Assembly (NCBI RefSeq): GCF_030544485.1
Contig: NZ_CP130610.1
Coordinates: 1,984,001 to 2,048,000, forward strand
Direction: 5' to 3'
Length of the DNA: 64,000 bases
From: Halomonas sp. HAL1
Lineage (GTDB): Bacteria; Pseudomonadota; Gammaproteobacteria; Pseudomonadales; Halomonadaceae
The notes below the pieces were generated by a model. It was not told the DNA's origin, made no database searches, and saw nothing but the letters and a program-made list of their open reading frames with translations. Within the stretch, counting starts at the first letter, position 1; the number at the start of each line of letters is the position of its first letter. Shown in pieces: positions 8,206-16,657 of the stretch. The position numbers and the translations under genes were made by a program.

Positions 8206-8745
8206 CTAACGCCGCACTGGGCGTTTTTGTAATTTGCGCTGCAGGGTGCGGCGATGCATGCCCAGTGCTCGGGCGGTGGCCGATATATTGCCGTCGTGTT
8301 CCTGGAGTACCTTCTGAATATGCTCCCAGGTAATGCGGTTAATTGAAGGTGGATTATCAGCCAGCTCAATATCAGGGTCGCCACTTTGGCGCTCAAAGGC
8401 CGTTAGCACGTCGTCCGCATCTACCGGCTTGCAGAGATAATTAACAGCACCAAGCTTAATGGCCTCAACGGCAGTTGCAATGCTGGAGTAGCCTGTCAGC
8501 ACCACAATGCGACACTGGGGCGAAATGGCAAGTAGCTCGGGAAGCAGCTTTAAGCCTGAACTATTTTCCAGTTTTAGATCAAGGGTCGCCATCGTGGGTA
8601 AGTACTGGGCGGCCATTGCCAGGGCCTGATCGGCATCTTGGGCAACAATGACTTCGTAACCACGCCGCGTTAAAGCGCGATTTAGCACATGACAAAACAT
8701 TTCATCGTCATCAACAATCAGCAGGCGTTGGTCTCGCGTTTGCAT
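8206..8745 (-). CDS. RegA/ActR/RoxR-type response regulator
   Basis: A 179-residue response regulator. The receiver domain has the acidic pair (DDD near residues 12-14), the phosphoacceptor Asp in TLDLKLENSSG, the switch Thr in VLTGYSS and the Lys in LCKPVDADD. A short linker leads to a C-terminal Fis-type helix-turn-helix, GNISATARALGMHRRTLQRK, the nearly invariant RegA-family DNA-recognition segment. RegA homologues respond to the redox state of the respiratory chain and control oxidases, electron transport and carbon metabolism. It is co-directional with the kinase gene 43 bases upstream. Identity as the RegBA-type pair is strong; targets are unknown. Confidence 0.9.
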   Translation of the reverse strand: MQTRDQRLLIVDDDEMFCHVLNRALTRRGYEVIVAQDADQALAMAAQYLPTMATLDLKLENSSGLKLLPELLAISPQCRIVVLTGYSSIATAVEAIKLGAVNYLCKPVDADDVLTAFERQSGDPDIELADNPPSINRITWEHIQKVLQEHDGNISATARALGMHRRTLQRKLQKRPVRR

Positions 8746-8788
8746 GTTGTCCTCAATTTATTAAAGGCAATGCTTGGGGCAGCCGGGT

Positions 8789-10060
8789 TTAATGCGGTGC
8801 CGCGCAGCGGGGCAGGGTAACTTCCGTTAGTGTCCCCCCTTCTGGGTGATTATACAGGCTTACCCCACCTCCAAAGCGATTGATGGTGGCATGGGTTAAA
8901 AACAACCCAATACCCATGCCTTTGCTTTTTGTGGAGATAAACGTTTCCCCTAGCTGGTCGGCAATCGACATGGCCACCCCTGGGCCATGGTCGCGTATAT
9001 CAATGACCACACTTTCATCCTGCCAATCTAAACGAATCGCAATGTGTTCTGGGTTGGCGTCGGCGGCGTTGTTCAACAGATTCGTTAACGCCTGGTCAAG
9101 CGTGGCATCAACCGCAAGCCATGGCCTGCTACGCTTCTCAGCCACCTCGAACTGATGGCTCACATCAGGCCTTAGCACTAGCCAGCGCTGCACAACGCCT
9201 GCTAGCCAAACTTCTGCATCAAGCACTTCAGGCTCTGCCATTCGGCGCCTATCCGCATTAGAGACTAAGTTTTGCAACCGTGATTTGCAGACGTCCACCT
9301 GCTGACGCAGTAGGGTAATGTCCTCATGCAGTTCAGACTCAGGTAGCGCGTCGGCCTGCATTTCTTTGAGTAGCACCGCCATGGTAGAGAGCGGCGTTCC
9401 CAATTCATGCGCTGTGCCGGCGGCTTGAGTGGCTACTGCCAATACCTGTTCATTACGCAACGCGGCTTCTCGGGTGCGGGAAAGTGCCTGATCCCGGCTA
9501 CGCAATGCGTGGGCCATTTTGTAGATAAAAAAGGTCACCAGCCCTGCTGAAAGGCCAAAGTTAAGCCACATGCCCAAAATGTGCAGGCTCAAGGGGCTGT
9601 CGCTATTAATATGACCCAATTGCGGGATTGGGTAGTAAGAGAACATTAAAGAGGTATACCCCGCCATAGCGCAGGCGGCAATGATCCAGGCGTGGCGCCA
9701 GGGCAGGGTGGCCGCGGCAATCGTGACGGGCACCAAGTAGTAAGTAATAAAAGGATTTGTCGAGCCGCCCGAAAAGTAAAACAGTAGCGTGAGCCCGGCG
9801 ATGTCGGCCAATAGATGCAGTAAATATTCGAAGTGTGTAACAGCGCGTGGTCGCCCCAGTCGCCACCATGTGGCGATATTGAGTATGCCCATCGCGATCA
9901 CCACACTCACCACAGCCGTCACCGGTAAATCGAAGGCGAGCAATTCGACACCCACAATAATTGCCAGTAAAAAACCGGTCCAGGTGATGCCGCGCACGAT
10001 AGTGAGCCGCACTAAATTACGGTTGGGTGTAGAGAGCGGAAGTGGTAGAGCCGTTGGCAT
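8789..10060 (-). CDS. RegB/PrrB/RoxS-type redox sensor histidine kinase
   Basis: A 423-residue inner-membrane kinase. The N-terminal half has about six transmembrane segments and contains GGSTNPF (residues 98-104), the GGxxNPF ubiquinone-binding motif of RegB. The H-box AAGTAHELGTPL gives His218 as phosphosite. Cys258 (DVCKSRL) sits where RegB has its redox-active cysteine. N, G1 and G2 boxes follow (NLLNNAADA, DHGPG, GMGIGLFL). It should autophosphorylate according to quinone-pool redox state and pass phosphate to the adjacent response regulator. The upstream membrane-protein gene ends 7 bases before its start, so the three are likely one operon. Confidence 0.9.
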   Translation of the reverse strand: MPTALPLPLSTPNRNLVRLTIVRGITWTGFLLAIIVGVELLAFDLPVTAVVSVVIAMGILNIATWWRLGRPRAVTHFEYLLHLLADIAGLTLLFYFSGGSTNPFITYYLVPVTIAAATLPWRHAWIIAACAMAGYTSLMFSYYPIPQLGHINSDSPLSLHILGMWLNFGLSAGLVTFFIYKMAHALRSRDQALSRTREAALRNEQVLAVATQAAGTAHELGTPLSTMAVLLKEMQADALPESELHEDITLLRQQVDVCKSRLQNLVSNADRRRMAEPEVLDAEVWLAGVVQRWLVLRPDVSHQFEVAEKRSRPWLAVDATLDQALTNLLNNAADANPEHIAIRLDWQDESVVIDIRDHGPGVAMSIADQLGETFISTKSKGMGIGLFLTHATINRFGGGVSLYNHPEGGTLTEVTLPRCAAPH

Positions 10061-10067
10061 GATGAAC

Positions 10068-10484
10068 TTACTTAGTCCTGGTTTTTAGGCCATGAATAAC
10101 AAATTTAATAAACAACGTCATGACGTAGGTGGCCCAGCCAGCAGAGGCCAGGATATTAAATAGCAGCATTTTCGGCGGCAACCAGGCGCTGCCTAAAAGG
10201 GCTTCCAGCATGATGTGGAAGAACATCGCCAGCAGCAGTGGCAGGGCTAAAATATGTATCCACATATCGGTACGGCGTTTGCGAATATGGTAACGACCCA
10301 GTAAATAACGCAGCGGGCGATGCGCCCAACAGAACACCACGAGAGCACCAATCACTAACAAACTGGCGAGGGTAGGTTCCGTGCTGCCCATATGGACAGA
10401 CAGCGAAATTGACCAAGCCAGGCTTAGCCATAACACGCCCTCCAGGCTGGCAATGACATCCGCATAACGCCGCACATTCTGCAT
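10068..10484 (-). CDS. Small multi-spanning membrane protein upstream of the RegB-like kinase
   Basis: I do not recognise a family. From the ATG at 10484 the product is 138 residues with about four hydrophobic segments (residues about 15-30, 37-52, 79-97 and 105-125), basic loops (RYHIRKRRTD) and a basic C-terminus (HGLKTRTK). The frame stays open upstream to 10622, but that extension is polar, overlaps the region upstream of pyrC and lacks an obvious ribosome-binding site; the start is uncertain. It ends 7 bases before the kinase gene, so translation may be coupled. An accessory role in redox sensing is possible but is only context. Confidence 0.55.
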   Translation of the reverse strand: MQNVRRYADVIASLEGVLWLSLAWSISLSVHMGSTEPTLASLLVIGALVVFCWAHRPLRYLLGRYHIRKRRTDMWIHILALPLLLAMFFHIMLEALLGSAWLPPKMLLFNILASAGWATYVMTLFIKFVIHGLKTRTK

Positions 10485-10676
10485 AAACAATCGGGCCCTT
10501 AACGTTAACCGCGAGCTATCAACCCTAGTCGTTAAGACGGGTTCATTAAGAAAAGTGCCATCATGATACGACACTTGGGCAAATGTGTGGTGCTCGAAGA
10601 GTGGATTTATCCAATCGCGCAATTGCGTATACTGTCGCTATCATTTTTCCGACATCACTCCAGTACAGGACTCGCC

Positions 10677-11714
10677 GTGGACACTGTAACACTGACCCGC
10701 CCCGATGATTGGCATCTTCATTTACGCGATGGTGAAGCGCTAAAGGCGGTGGTAGGCCATACCGCCGCACAGATGGGGCGGGCCATCATTATGCCTAATC
10801 TAACCCCGCCGATCACCACAACCTCTCAGGCGATTGATTACCGTCAGCGTATCCTAGACGCCTTACCTGCGGGCAGTGCTTTTGAGCCCTTAATGGTGCT
10901 TTACCTTACCGATACCACGCCCCCCGAAGAGATTGAACGCGCTGCGCAGAGCGGCATCGTCAAAGCGGTCAAGCTTTACCCAGCGGGCGCCACTACAAAT
11001 TCTGAGTCAGGTGTGACCGACTTGGCCCATTGTGATGCCACCATTGCCAAGATGGTTGAAGTAGGCATGCCCCTGTTAGTGCATGGCGAGGTCACTACCG
11101 CTGAGATTGATATTTTTGATCGCGAAGCGGTATTTATTGAAAACGTAATGAAGCCGTTACTGGAGCGCCACCCAACGCTGAAAGTGGTGTTTGAACATAT
11201 CACTACTCAGCAGGCCGCAGAGTTTGTCGCACAAGCGCCGGACAGCGTGGCCGCTACCATTACCGCCCATCACTTACTGTTCAATCGCAATAAAATGTTG
11301 GTCGGTGGTATTCGCCCTCACTACTACTGCTTGCCGATTCTCAAGCGTGAGCAGCATCGTCAGGCGCTTTTGAAAGCAGCCACCAGCGGTAGCCACAAGT
11401 TCTTTTTGGGTACCGATAGCGCGCCTCACTCTCAGGGTGCTAAAGAGTCAAGCTGCGGCTGTGCGGGTGCTTATACCGCCCCCGCCGCCATTGAGCTTTA
11501 CGCTACTGCTTTCGATGAAATGAATGCCTTGGACAAACTGGAAGCCTTTGCCAGCCTTAACGGGCCGCGCTTTTATGGCCTGACGCCTAACGCTGACACC
11601 ATGACGTTAGAACGACGCGAATGGCGACTGCCGGAGAGCTACTCCTATGCCCAGGGCGAGGCGATTATTCCGCTATTGGCGGGCGAATCGCTTGGATGGG
11701 CCATTAAGGCATAG
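10677..11714 (+). CDS. pyrC: Dihydroorotase
   Basis: A 345-residue PyrC-type dihydroorotase that cyclises carbamoyl-aspartate to dihydroorotate in pyrimidine synthesis. The zinc ligands of the first motif ([10 protein letters not shown]) are followed by the carbamylated Lys in [12 protein letters not shown], then VHGEVT, FEHITT and the catalytic Asp in [22 protein letters not shown] is diagnostic. The frame extends to 10563, but homologues begin near [12 protein letters not shown], and a GTG at 10677 has ACAGGA about 7 bases upstream, so GTG is the likely start. It is divergent from the small membrane-protein gene. Confidence 0.95.
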   Translation: MDTVTLTRPDDWHLHLRDGEALKAVVGHTAAQMGRAIIMPNLTPPITTTSQAIDYRQRILDALPAGSAFEPLMVLYLTDTTPPEEIERAAQSGIVKAVKLYPAGATTNSESGVTDLAHCDATIAKMVEVGMPLLVHGEVTTAEIDIFDREAVFIENVMKPLLERHPTLKVVFEHITTQQAAEFVAQAPDSVAATITAHHLLFNRNKMLVGGIRPHYYCLPILKREQHRQALLKAATSGSHKFFLGTDSAPHSQGAKESSCGCAGAYTAPAAIELYATAFDEMNALDKLEAFASLNGPRFYGLTPNADTMTLERREWRLPESYSYAQGEAIIPLLAGESLGWAIKA

Positions 11715-11729
11715 CCGTGAGATGCCCAG

Positions 11730-12437
11730 CTAGCCTTGGCTAAGCTGCTTCAGCATTTGATCGACCATGCGCGATGAGTGGTCGGCAGCTACTTCCAAAA
11801 ACTCATCAAAAGAGAGGTGGTTGTCGCCGCTGCCGGGAATGTCAGAGAGCGCGCGGATCACGACGAAAGGGCACTCATAGAGATAGCATGTCTGAGCAAT
11901 CGCAGCGCCTTCCATCTCGACGGCCAGCATGGTGGGAAACTGGGCGCGGGTTGCTTCTACGCGCGCGGGATCGGCCATAAAGGCGTCTCCCGTGGCGATC
12001 AGGCCTTCGCGGACGTGGACCTCGCCTAATGATGCAATGGCGTTACGGGCAATGTCTCGTAGCGCCGTGTCGGCCTGATAGGCGGCGGGCATCCCAGGCA
12101 CTTGGCCAATCTCATAGCCAAATACGACGGCGTCAACATCATGATGGCGTACTTCATCAGAGATGATCACGTCACCAATCTTTAAATCGGTGGCAAATCC
12201 ACCCGCCGAACCGGTATTGATAATGGCGTCGGGTTGGTGGCGCTCCAATAAAATAGCGGTGCCCACTGCCGCGTTGACTTTGCCAATCCCTGACTGCAAA
12301 ACAATGACCTCAAGGCCGTAACGCGTGCCAGTATGAAAAACAAAGCCCGCATGCTCATAGCATTCTGCATTATCTAACTGAGCTACCAAGGTGCTTACTT
12401 CCTGCGCCATTGCGCCAATAATACCAATACGTTGCAC
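11730..12437 (-). CDS. mtnN: 5'-Methylthioadenosine/S-adenosylhomocysteine nucleosidase
   Basis: Cleaves methylthioadenosine and S-adenosylhomocysteine to adenine and the thioribose sugar in methionine salvage and autoinducer-2 precursor formation. Family motifs are clear: GIIGAMAQEV at the start, INTGSAGGF, the catalytic VEMEGAAIAQ and RALSDIPGSGD. An ATG at 12455 gives 241 residues but has only pyrimidines upstream. The GTG at 12437 (VQRIGIIG) has AGGAG 9 bases upstream and starts as the family does, so a 235-residue product is preferred. It is convergent with pyrC and lies 39 bases downstream of folD in the same direction. Confidence 0.93.
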   Translation of the reverse strand: MQRIGIIGAMAQEVSTLVAQLDNAECYEHAGFVFHTGTRYGLEVIVLQSGIGKVNAAVGTAILLERHQPDAIINTGSAGGFATDLKIGDVIISDEVRHHDVDAVVFGYEIGQVPGMPAAYQADTALRDIARNAIASLGEVHVREGLIATGDAFMADPARVEATRAQFPTMLAVEMEGAAIAQTCYLYECPFVVIRALSDIPGSGDNHLSFDEFLEVAADHSSRMVDQMLKQLSQG

Positions 12438-12476
12438 TGCGCCATGCTCCTGCATAAAAGGGGGAAAATGTATAAA

Positions 12477-13349
12477 TCAGGCGTGATCCTGGGGCGTCAA
12501 ATCGTGCCGTTCAGCGGCTTCAAGCGTATTTTCGAGCAGCGTTGCGACGGTCATGGGCCCCACGCCGCCCGGAACCGGGGTGATAAAGCTGGCGCGTTCA
12601 GCGGCGGCGGCGAAATCAAGGTCGCCTTTTAGCGTGCCATCGTCCTGGCGATTAATACCTACATCAATCACGACAGCCCCTGGCTTAATCCATTCCCCTT
12701 TAACGATGCCTGGCTTGCCAACGGCTACCACCACAATATCAGCGCGGCTAACGTGGTCTTTAAGGTTCTGGGTAAAACGGTGGCATACGGTAGTGGTACA
12801 GCCCGCCAGCATCAGTTCAAGCGCCATAGGGCGGCCGACAATGTTAGAAGCGCCGACCACGGTGGCATCCAAGCCGCGTAGCGCGATATCGCTTTGCGCC
12901 AATAAGGTCATGATGCCTTTAGGGGTGCAAGGGCGTAGCGCAGGCATACGCTGTGCTAGGCGACCAATGTTGTAAGGGTGAAAGCCATCAACATCTTTAT
13001 CAGGACGAATGCGCTCTAAAATAGGGCCGGCATCTAAGTGCTTGGGTAGTGGCAGTTGAACCAGTATGCCATCTACGGCCGGGTCGCTATTGAGCTGATC
13101 AACCAGCGTTTCTAAGTCATGCTGAGAGGTCGCAGTGGGCAGAGTATGCTGGAAGGAAAGAATGCCTGCCTGTTCGCAGGCGCGGTGCTTATTACTGACG
13201 TAAACGTGAGAGGCGGGATCATCTCCTACCACAACTACGGCTAGGCCCGGTGCTCGTGCGCCTGCATCTTTACGTGCGGCAACCTTCTCGGCAACCTGTT
13301 GGCGAACAGTAGCAGCGATGGCTTTGCCATCGATTAGTTGGGCAGTCAT
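12477..13349 (-). CDS. folD: Bifunctional methylenetetrahydrofolate dehydrogenase/cyclohydrolase
   Basis: A 290-residue FolD that interconverts 5,10-methylene-THF and 10-formyl-THF using NADP. The catalytic Lys lies in [11 protein letters not shown], followed by [28 protein letters not shown] and the dinucleotide-binding [15 protein letters not shown]. Length is normal. It supplies formyl groups for purines and initiator Met-tRNA and draws one-carbon units from the glycine cleavage system (gcvT at the window start). mtnN follows closely and may be co-transcribed. Confidence 0.95.
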   Translation of the reverse strand: MTAQLIDGKAIAATVRQQVAEKVAARKDAGARAPGLAVVVVGDDPASHVYVSNKHRACEQAGILSFQHTLPTATSQHDLETLVDQLNSDPAVDGILVQLPLPKHLDAGPILERIRPDKDVDGFHPYNIGRLAQRMPALRPCTPKGIMTLLAQSDIALRGLDATVVGASNIVGRPMALELMLAGCTTTVCHRFTQNLKDHVSRADIVVVAVGKPGIVKGEWIKPGAVVIDVGINRQDDGTLKGDLDFAAAAERASFITPVPGGVGPMTVATLLENTLEAAERHDLTPQDHA

Positions 13350-13528
13350 GTAGAGAAATCCCTGTGGACGTGGAAAAGGGCTAGGCGGTGTCTCGAAGCC
13401 TTTTGACGTAATGGCTTTTAAGGCAGTACCTAGTGCTGCTAGCGCAGTTGGCTACGCTTTCTAAGGCGGCAATTTTCGCACGCTAGGGCACCCAGGCAAA
13501 GCGCCTTCACGAACAATCACTTTAATGG

Positions 13529-13556
13529 TTGACTTTAAAATTAAAAATAGTAATAT
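13529..13556 (+). promoter_or_regulatory. Putative promoter of the tRNA cluster
   Basis: TTGACT (13529-13534) and TAATAT (13551-13556) are 16 bases apart, followed by a GC-containing stretch (GCCTCGC) and the first tRNA about 50 bases on. A near-consensus promoter with a GC-rich discriminator is typical of stringently controlled stable-RNA genes. The 13350-13606 interval holds nothing else recognisable. Confidence 0.55.
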
Positions 13557-13606
13557 ATGCCTCGCTTGAGACGGACCAAGCGGTAGCGTCTAGGGTGATG
13601 AAAAAT

Positions 13607-13683
13607 CGGGATGTAGCGCAGTCTGGTAGCGCGCCTGCTTTGGGAGCAGGATGTCGGGGGTTCGAATCCCTCCATCCCGACCA
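13607..13683 (+). tRNA. tRNA-Pro(TGG)
   Basis: A 77-base cloverleaf: acceptor CGGGATG pairs with CATCCCG, discriminator A, encoded CCA. The anticodon stem CCTGC/GCAGG encloses a 7-base loop with anticodon TGG at 13641-13643. The T-arm loop is TTCGAAT. First gene of a four-tRNA cluster. Confidence 0.95.
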
Positions 13684-13774
13684 CACCTAAACGTGAAAGG
13701 TAGTAGCTTGCTTTTTCAAGCTTTGGTTGTGGTCTAGTGCTCATCAGTATTCGTTGTTTCTGAATGCTTTTTGT

Positions 13775-13851
13775 GCGCCCATAGCTCAACCGGATAGAGC
13801 AACGGCCTTCTAAGCCGTAGGTTGCGGGTTCGATTCCTGCTGGGCGTGCCA
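13775..13851 (+). tRNA. tRNA-Arg(TCT)
   Basis: A 77-base cloverleaf with acceptor GCGCCCA/TGGGCGT (terminal G-T pair), anticodon stem ACGGC/GCCGT and anticodon TCT at 13809-13811, T-loop TTCGATT, and encoded CCA. It reads AGA, a rare codon in GC-rich gammaproteobacteria. Confidence 0.93.
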
Positions 13852-13930
13852 CCTAATTTCAGTGGTAACAACCCGTCAGAGAATCATATCTTCAAGCATT
13901 TAATACTTGTTTCTACGTAAGATTGTCTAT

Positions 13931-14006
13931 GGTGGGTGTAGCTCAGGGGTAGAGCCCCGGATTGTGACTCCGGTGGTCGTGGGTTCAAATCCCATCATCC
14001 ACCCCA
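13931..14006 (+). tRNA. tRNA-His(GTG), copy 1
   Basis: Acceptor GTGGGTG/CATCCAC with the extra 5' G (13931) opposite discriminator C, the identity element of tRNA-His. The anticodon stem CCGGA/TCCGG encloses GTG at 13964-13966. CCA is encoded. Confidence 0.95.
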
Positions 14007-14039
14007 GTGACAATATTTGCGTTTCCAGTTTTAGGTTGT

Positions 14040-14115
14040 GGTGGGTGTAGCTCAGTGGTAGAGCCCCGGATTGTGACTCCGGTGGTCGTGGGTTCAAGTC
14101 CCATCATCCACCCCA
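14040..14115 (+). tRNA. tRNA-His(GTG), copy 2
   Basis: A tandem near-identical copy of the preceding tRNA-His, differing only in the D-loop (CAGTGGT for CAGGGGT) and one T-loop base (CAAGTCC for CAAATCC). Anticodon GTG is at 14073-14075, with the extra 5' G at 14040 and encoded CCA. The copies are 33 bases apart. Confidence 0.95.
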
Positions 14116-14216
14116 TTACCCCGCATATTCCCTTCTTGTTATCTCCTCTTTTTTAGCTTTTATCTTTCAGCGATTAGGCCCTTTTTAGGGATTTTCTCGT
14201 TTCTGGTTTTATATCC

Positions 14217-14519
14217 CTACGTTCTTATTAACATGTTCTTGCTAGCCGAAGCGTCTAACAGTCTGCCGAATAACCTCGTGCCTACAACGCCGCCAGACGA
14301 ATCACCAAACATGATGCCGAATCCGATGAGCCAAAAAACACTGACGGCAATCGCAAAGTCCGCTACGTTTTTCATAGCGACATTAATCGCGTTCTTGGTA
14401 CGCGTTGTGCCAGCCTCTAAGCATAGAAAACCAGCTTGCATCACAAATACCAGAGCGGCTGCCCAGAGTACCCAGAGCGTATCGATCAGCGAGCTATCCA
14501 GATTTAGCGTGGCAGGCAT
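14217..14519 (-). pseudogene. Truncated ammonium transporter (Amt) remnant
   Basis: The 100-residue frame starts at the ATG at 14519 (AAAGGA 8 bases upstream; an earlier GTG at 14537 is less likely). It begins like an Amt-family transporter: a short periplasmic N-terminus, then LWAAALVFVMQAGFLCLEAG (first helix) and KNVADFAIAVSVFWLIGFGI (second helix), up to FGDSSGGVVGT. Intact Amt proteins have about 400 residues and eleven helices. Here the homology ends after about 85 residues, followed by an unrelated tail and a stop, with tRNA-His about 100 bases beyond. The rest of the gene is absent, not frameshifted nearby. It cannot form a channel. The upstream region still resembles an Ntr-type promoter. 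Confidence 0.8.
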
Positions 14520-14842
14520 GGTGTTTTCCTTTGTCACTAGTACGAGGGCATCTTTTGGTGCGAGCGCTTCTTTTGGTGCTTTATGTGTTTTTCGCAGAGG
14601 AGGAGTGGCCGTTACGACGTCGTCAATTGCCTACCGTTCAGGTTGCCTAATAGAAACTAAGCAATTGTTATGCCGCTAATAGTGTTGTCATCCTTTTTAG
14701 CTCGCTATGGAGCATTAATTACTTATTTTTGGCTCTAAAACAGCGTTTTCTACTATATTAATGCAGTTGGTTTGGTGATATTTTTCAAATAGTTATTACT
14801 TACCAATCATGGTGCTGAATCGACAGCGGGGAGTGCATCAAC
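14520..14842. other. 323-base intergenic region between amt remnant and DadA-like gene
   Basis: No gene is supported here. On the minus strand it holds a sigma-54-like promoter (14661-14675), two direct copies of GCACCAAAAG (14552-14561 and 14570-14579) and two weak NtrC-like palindromes (about 14762-14778 and 14799-14813). The right end must also carry the promoter of the plus-strand DadA-like gene, for which I see no clear sigma-70 consensus. Confidence 0.6.
14661..14675 (-). promoter_or_regulatory. Sigma-54-like promoter reading towards the amt remnant
   Basis: On the minus strand the sequence CGGCATAACAATTGC has GG and GC exactly 10 bases apart, matching the -24/-12 pattern (consensus TGGCAC-N5-TTGC). 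Degenerate NtrC-like sites (for example GCACCATGATTGGT on the minus strand) lie about 100-140 bases upstream, the usual enhancer distance. Nitrogen-limitation control through NtrC is inferred. Confidence 0.5.
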
Positions 14843-16084
14843 ATGGCGCGTCAAACGGTGGTTTTAGGAGCAGGGATGGTAGGTGTCAGCATTGCCTGGC
14901 ATCTGCGTCAGCGCGGTCATGAGGTTACCGTGGTAGACCGTCTTCAGCCTGGTCGAGAAACCTCGTTTGGCAATGCAGGCATTATTCAGCGAGAAGCTGT
15001 TAGGCCTTACCCCTTTCCACGGGATGTCAAAACGCTCCTGAGCGTGTTGCCTAACCGCCGGGTTGATATTCGCTATCGTCCTGCGGGCATGGTGAATGCT
15101 GCTTCTCCACTGTTGCGCTACTGGATGAATTCAGCGCCGAAGGCTTACCAGAAAATCGTGCCGGAATATGCATCTTTGATTCAGCAGTCACTGAAGACTC
15201 ACGGCCCGATGATTGAGGCTGCCGGAGCGGAACACTTAGTGCGCAGACAGGGATGGCTTGAGCTTTACCGTACCCCTGAAAAGTTGGCCGCACGGTTAAA
15301 AGATGCCGAAGAGGCGCGCCGTCTTTATGGTGTTCAATTTGAGCAACTGGATCGGGCTGCGCTGATGGAGAAAGAGCCTTCCCTTAGCGAACATATTATT
15401 GGCGCGATTCACTGGCTCGACCCTTGGACCGTGGCCGACCCCGGTGCGCTGGTCGCGGCTTATGCTCAAGCATTCAGCAATGATGGCGGGCGCATTCTGC
15501 AGGCGGATATCACCTCGGTTCAGCAGGTGGGTGGCCGGTGGCAGGTAAGTACTGCCGCTGAAACGTTAGAAGCAGACGACGTCGTGGTGGCGCTAGGGCC
15601 TTGGGCGGGTAGCTGGCTGAAGGAGCTTGGCTACCATTTCCCCACCTTTGTGAAGCGTGGCTATCACATGCACTACGCCCCACAAGCAGAGGCCAAGCTA
15701 AATTACTGGGTCATGGATGCTGAAATTGGCTACCTGCTGGCGCCGATGAATGCGGGTATCCGCTTGACCACCGGGGCAGAGTTAGACCGCCTTGATGCCC
15801 CCGCCGACGTTAACCAGCTGGGCGCGGCAGAGAAAGTGGCGCGCAGCGTGTTTCCGTTAGGGGAACGCCGCGATGAAGCCCCTTGGAAAGGTGCGCGGCC
15901 GTGCCTGCCCGATATGAAGCCGGTGATTGGTCCAGCGCCACGTCATCCAGGGCTATGGCTTGCTTTTGGTCACGGTCATCAAGGCTTTACGTTAGGGCCC
16001 GCTACCGGCCACTTGTTGGCGGATATGATGGAAGGGCAGCCAACGGCTATCGATATGGCGCCATTTCGCGCTGACAGGTTTTAA
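14843..16084 (+). CDS. FAD-dependent D-amino-acid dehydrogenase-like oxidoreductase
   Basis: A 413-residue DAO/DadA-family flavoprotein. The N-terminal FAD-binding motif is VVLGAGMVGVSIAWHL, followed by an acidic ribose-binding residue in TVVDR. The C-terminus has the family's second FAD contact, LWLAFGHGHQGFTLGP, and the GAELDRLDAP and PVIGPAP segments of DadA-like enzymes. Such enzymes oxidise D-amino or secondary amino acids at the membrane and pass electrons to quinone. It lacks the longer DadA context (no dadX racemase nearby), so the substrate is uncertain. It is probably monocistronic. Confidence 0.82.
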   Translation: MARQTVVLGAGMVGVSIAWHLRQRGHEVTVVDRLQPGRETSFGNAGIIQREAVRPYPFPRDVKTLLSVLPNRRVDIRYRPAGMVNAASPLLRYWMNSAPKAYQKIVPEYASLIQQSLKTHGPMIEAAGAEHLVRRQGWLELYRTPEKLAARLKDAEEARRLYGVQFEQLDRAALMEKEPSLSEHIIGAIHWLDPWTVADPGALVAAYAQAFSNDGGRILQADITSVQQVGGRWQVSTAAETLEADDVVVALGPWAGSWLKELGYHFPTFVKRGYHMHYAPQAEAKLNYWVMDAEIGYLLAPMNAGIRLTTGAELDRLDAPADVNQLGAAEKVARSVFPLGERRDEAPWKGARPCLPDMKPVIGPAPRHPGLWLAFGHGHQGFTLGPATGHLLADMMEGQPTAIDMAPFRADRF

Positions 16085-16222
16085 ATAGACCTACCACTAT
16101 TAACGCTTAGGCAGACTAAGCCGATAGTAATTAGTGATAGCATTCGCAATAGTGATGTTTTTTGCGCGTCACTCAATGCTTTGCTAGTTTGTAGGTACGT
16201 TTGCACACCATGAGGTGGAAAT

Positions 16223-16432
16223 ATGGATGTAGGTATCAGTAGTGCAGTAAGCGCATCGTTGTACATGAACCAAGCGCAAACCGCTGAGCAGGCTCAAATG
16301 CAGGTGTTTAAAGAAGCCTTGGATACGCAAGCTAATCAGGTGACTGAAATAATGGCCTCTGCGAACACTGGCGCGCAGCCTGACTTGGCTAAAGAGGGAA
16401 GTGTAGGCACCCAGGTGAATACCTACGCTTGA
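16223..16432 (+). CDS. YjfB-family small putative motility protein
   Basis: A 69-residue peptide, MDVGISSAVSASLYMNQAQ at the start, with a central amphipathic helix (EQAQMQVFKEALDTQANQV) and a polar C-terminus. It resembles the YjfB putative motility family, small proteins often found with flagellar genes but of unknown mechanism. GAGGTGG precedes the ATG. No flagellar gene is near. It stands alone and is followed by a clean terminator, which supports expression as a single small gene. Confidence 0.7.
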   Translation: MDVGISSAVSASLYMNQAQTAEQAQMQVFKEALDTQANQVTEIMASANTGAQPDLAKEGSVGTQVNTYA

Positions 16433-16472
16433 TGTTTTTTTATGGCCCCATTGAAGGCTGCTAGGTTATAAA

Positions 16473-16499
16473 AACGCTGACTTGTTCAGCGTTTTTTTT
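16473..16499 (+). terminator. Rho-independent terminator after the YjfB-like gene
   Basis: A perfect 8-bp stem, AACGCTGA/TCAGCGTT (16473-16480 with 16486-16493), loop CTTGT, runs directly into eight Ts. Confidence 0.85.
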
Positions 16500-16657
16500 G
16501 GTCTTTTTCAAGGGCGTCACGTTTGACACCACCCGCGACAACAGCCGCCTCCAAGCGTTACAATTGCCGTAATGGACATAGCTCAACGCGCGTTGGCCAG
16601 TTAGCGAGAGCTTCTGATCGAGTGCTGCGGATGAGACCCTATATTTGAAGAGGCACA

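Noticed and set aside
13541..13852. 103-codon minus-strand frame with segments such as GMEGFEPPTSCSQS
   Set aside because: It is antisense to tRNA-Arg and tRNA-Pro; this is the well-known spurious protein produced by translating tRNA genes backwards.
13607..14842. Possible integrated element at the tRNA cluster
   Set aside because: No integrase, no transposase and no duplicated tRNA 3' end outside the tandem tRNA-His genes; a simple deletion explains the amt remnant.
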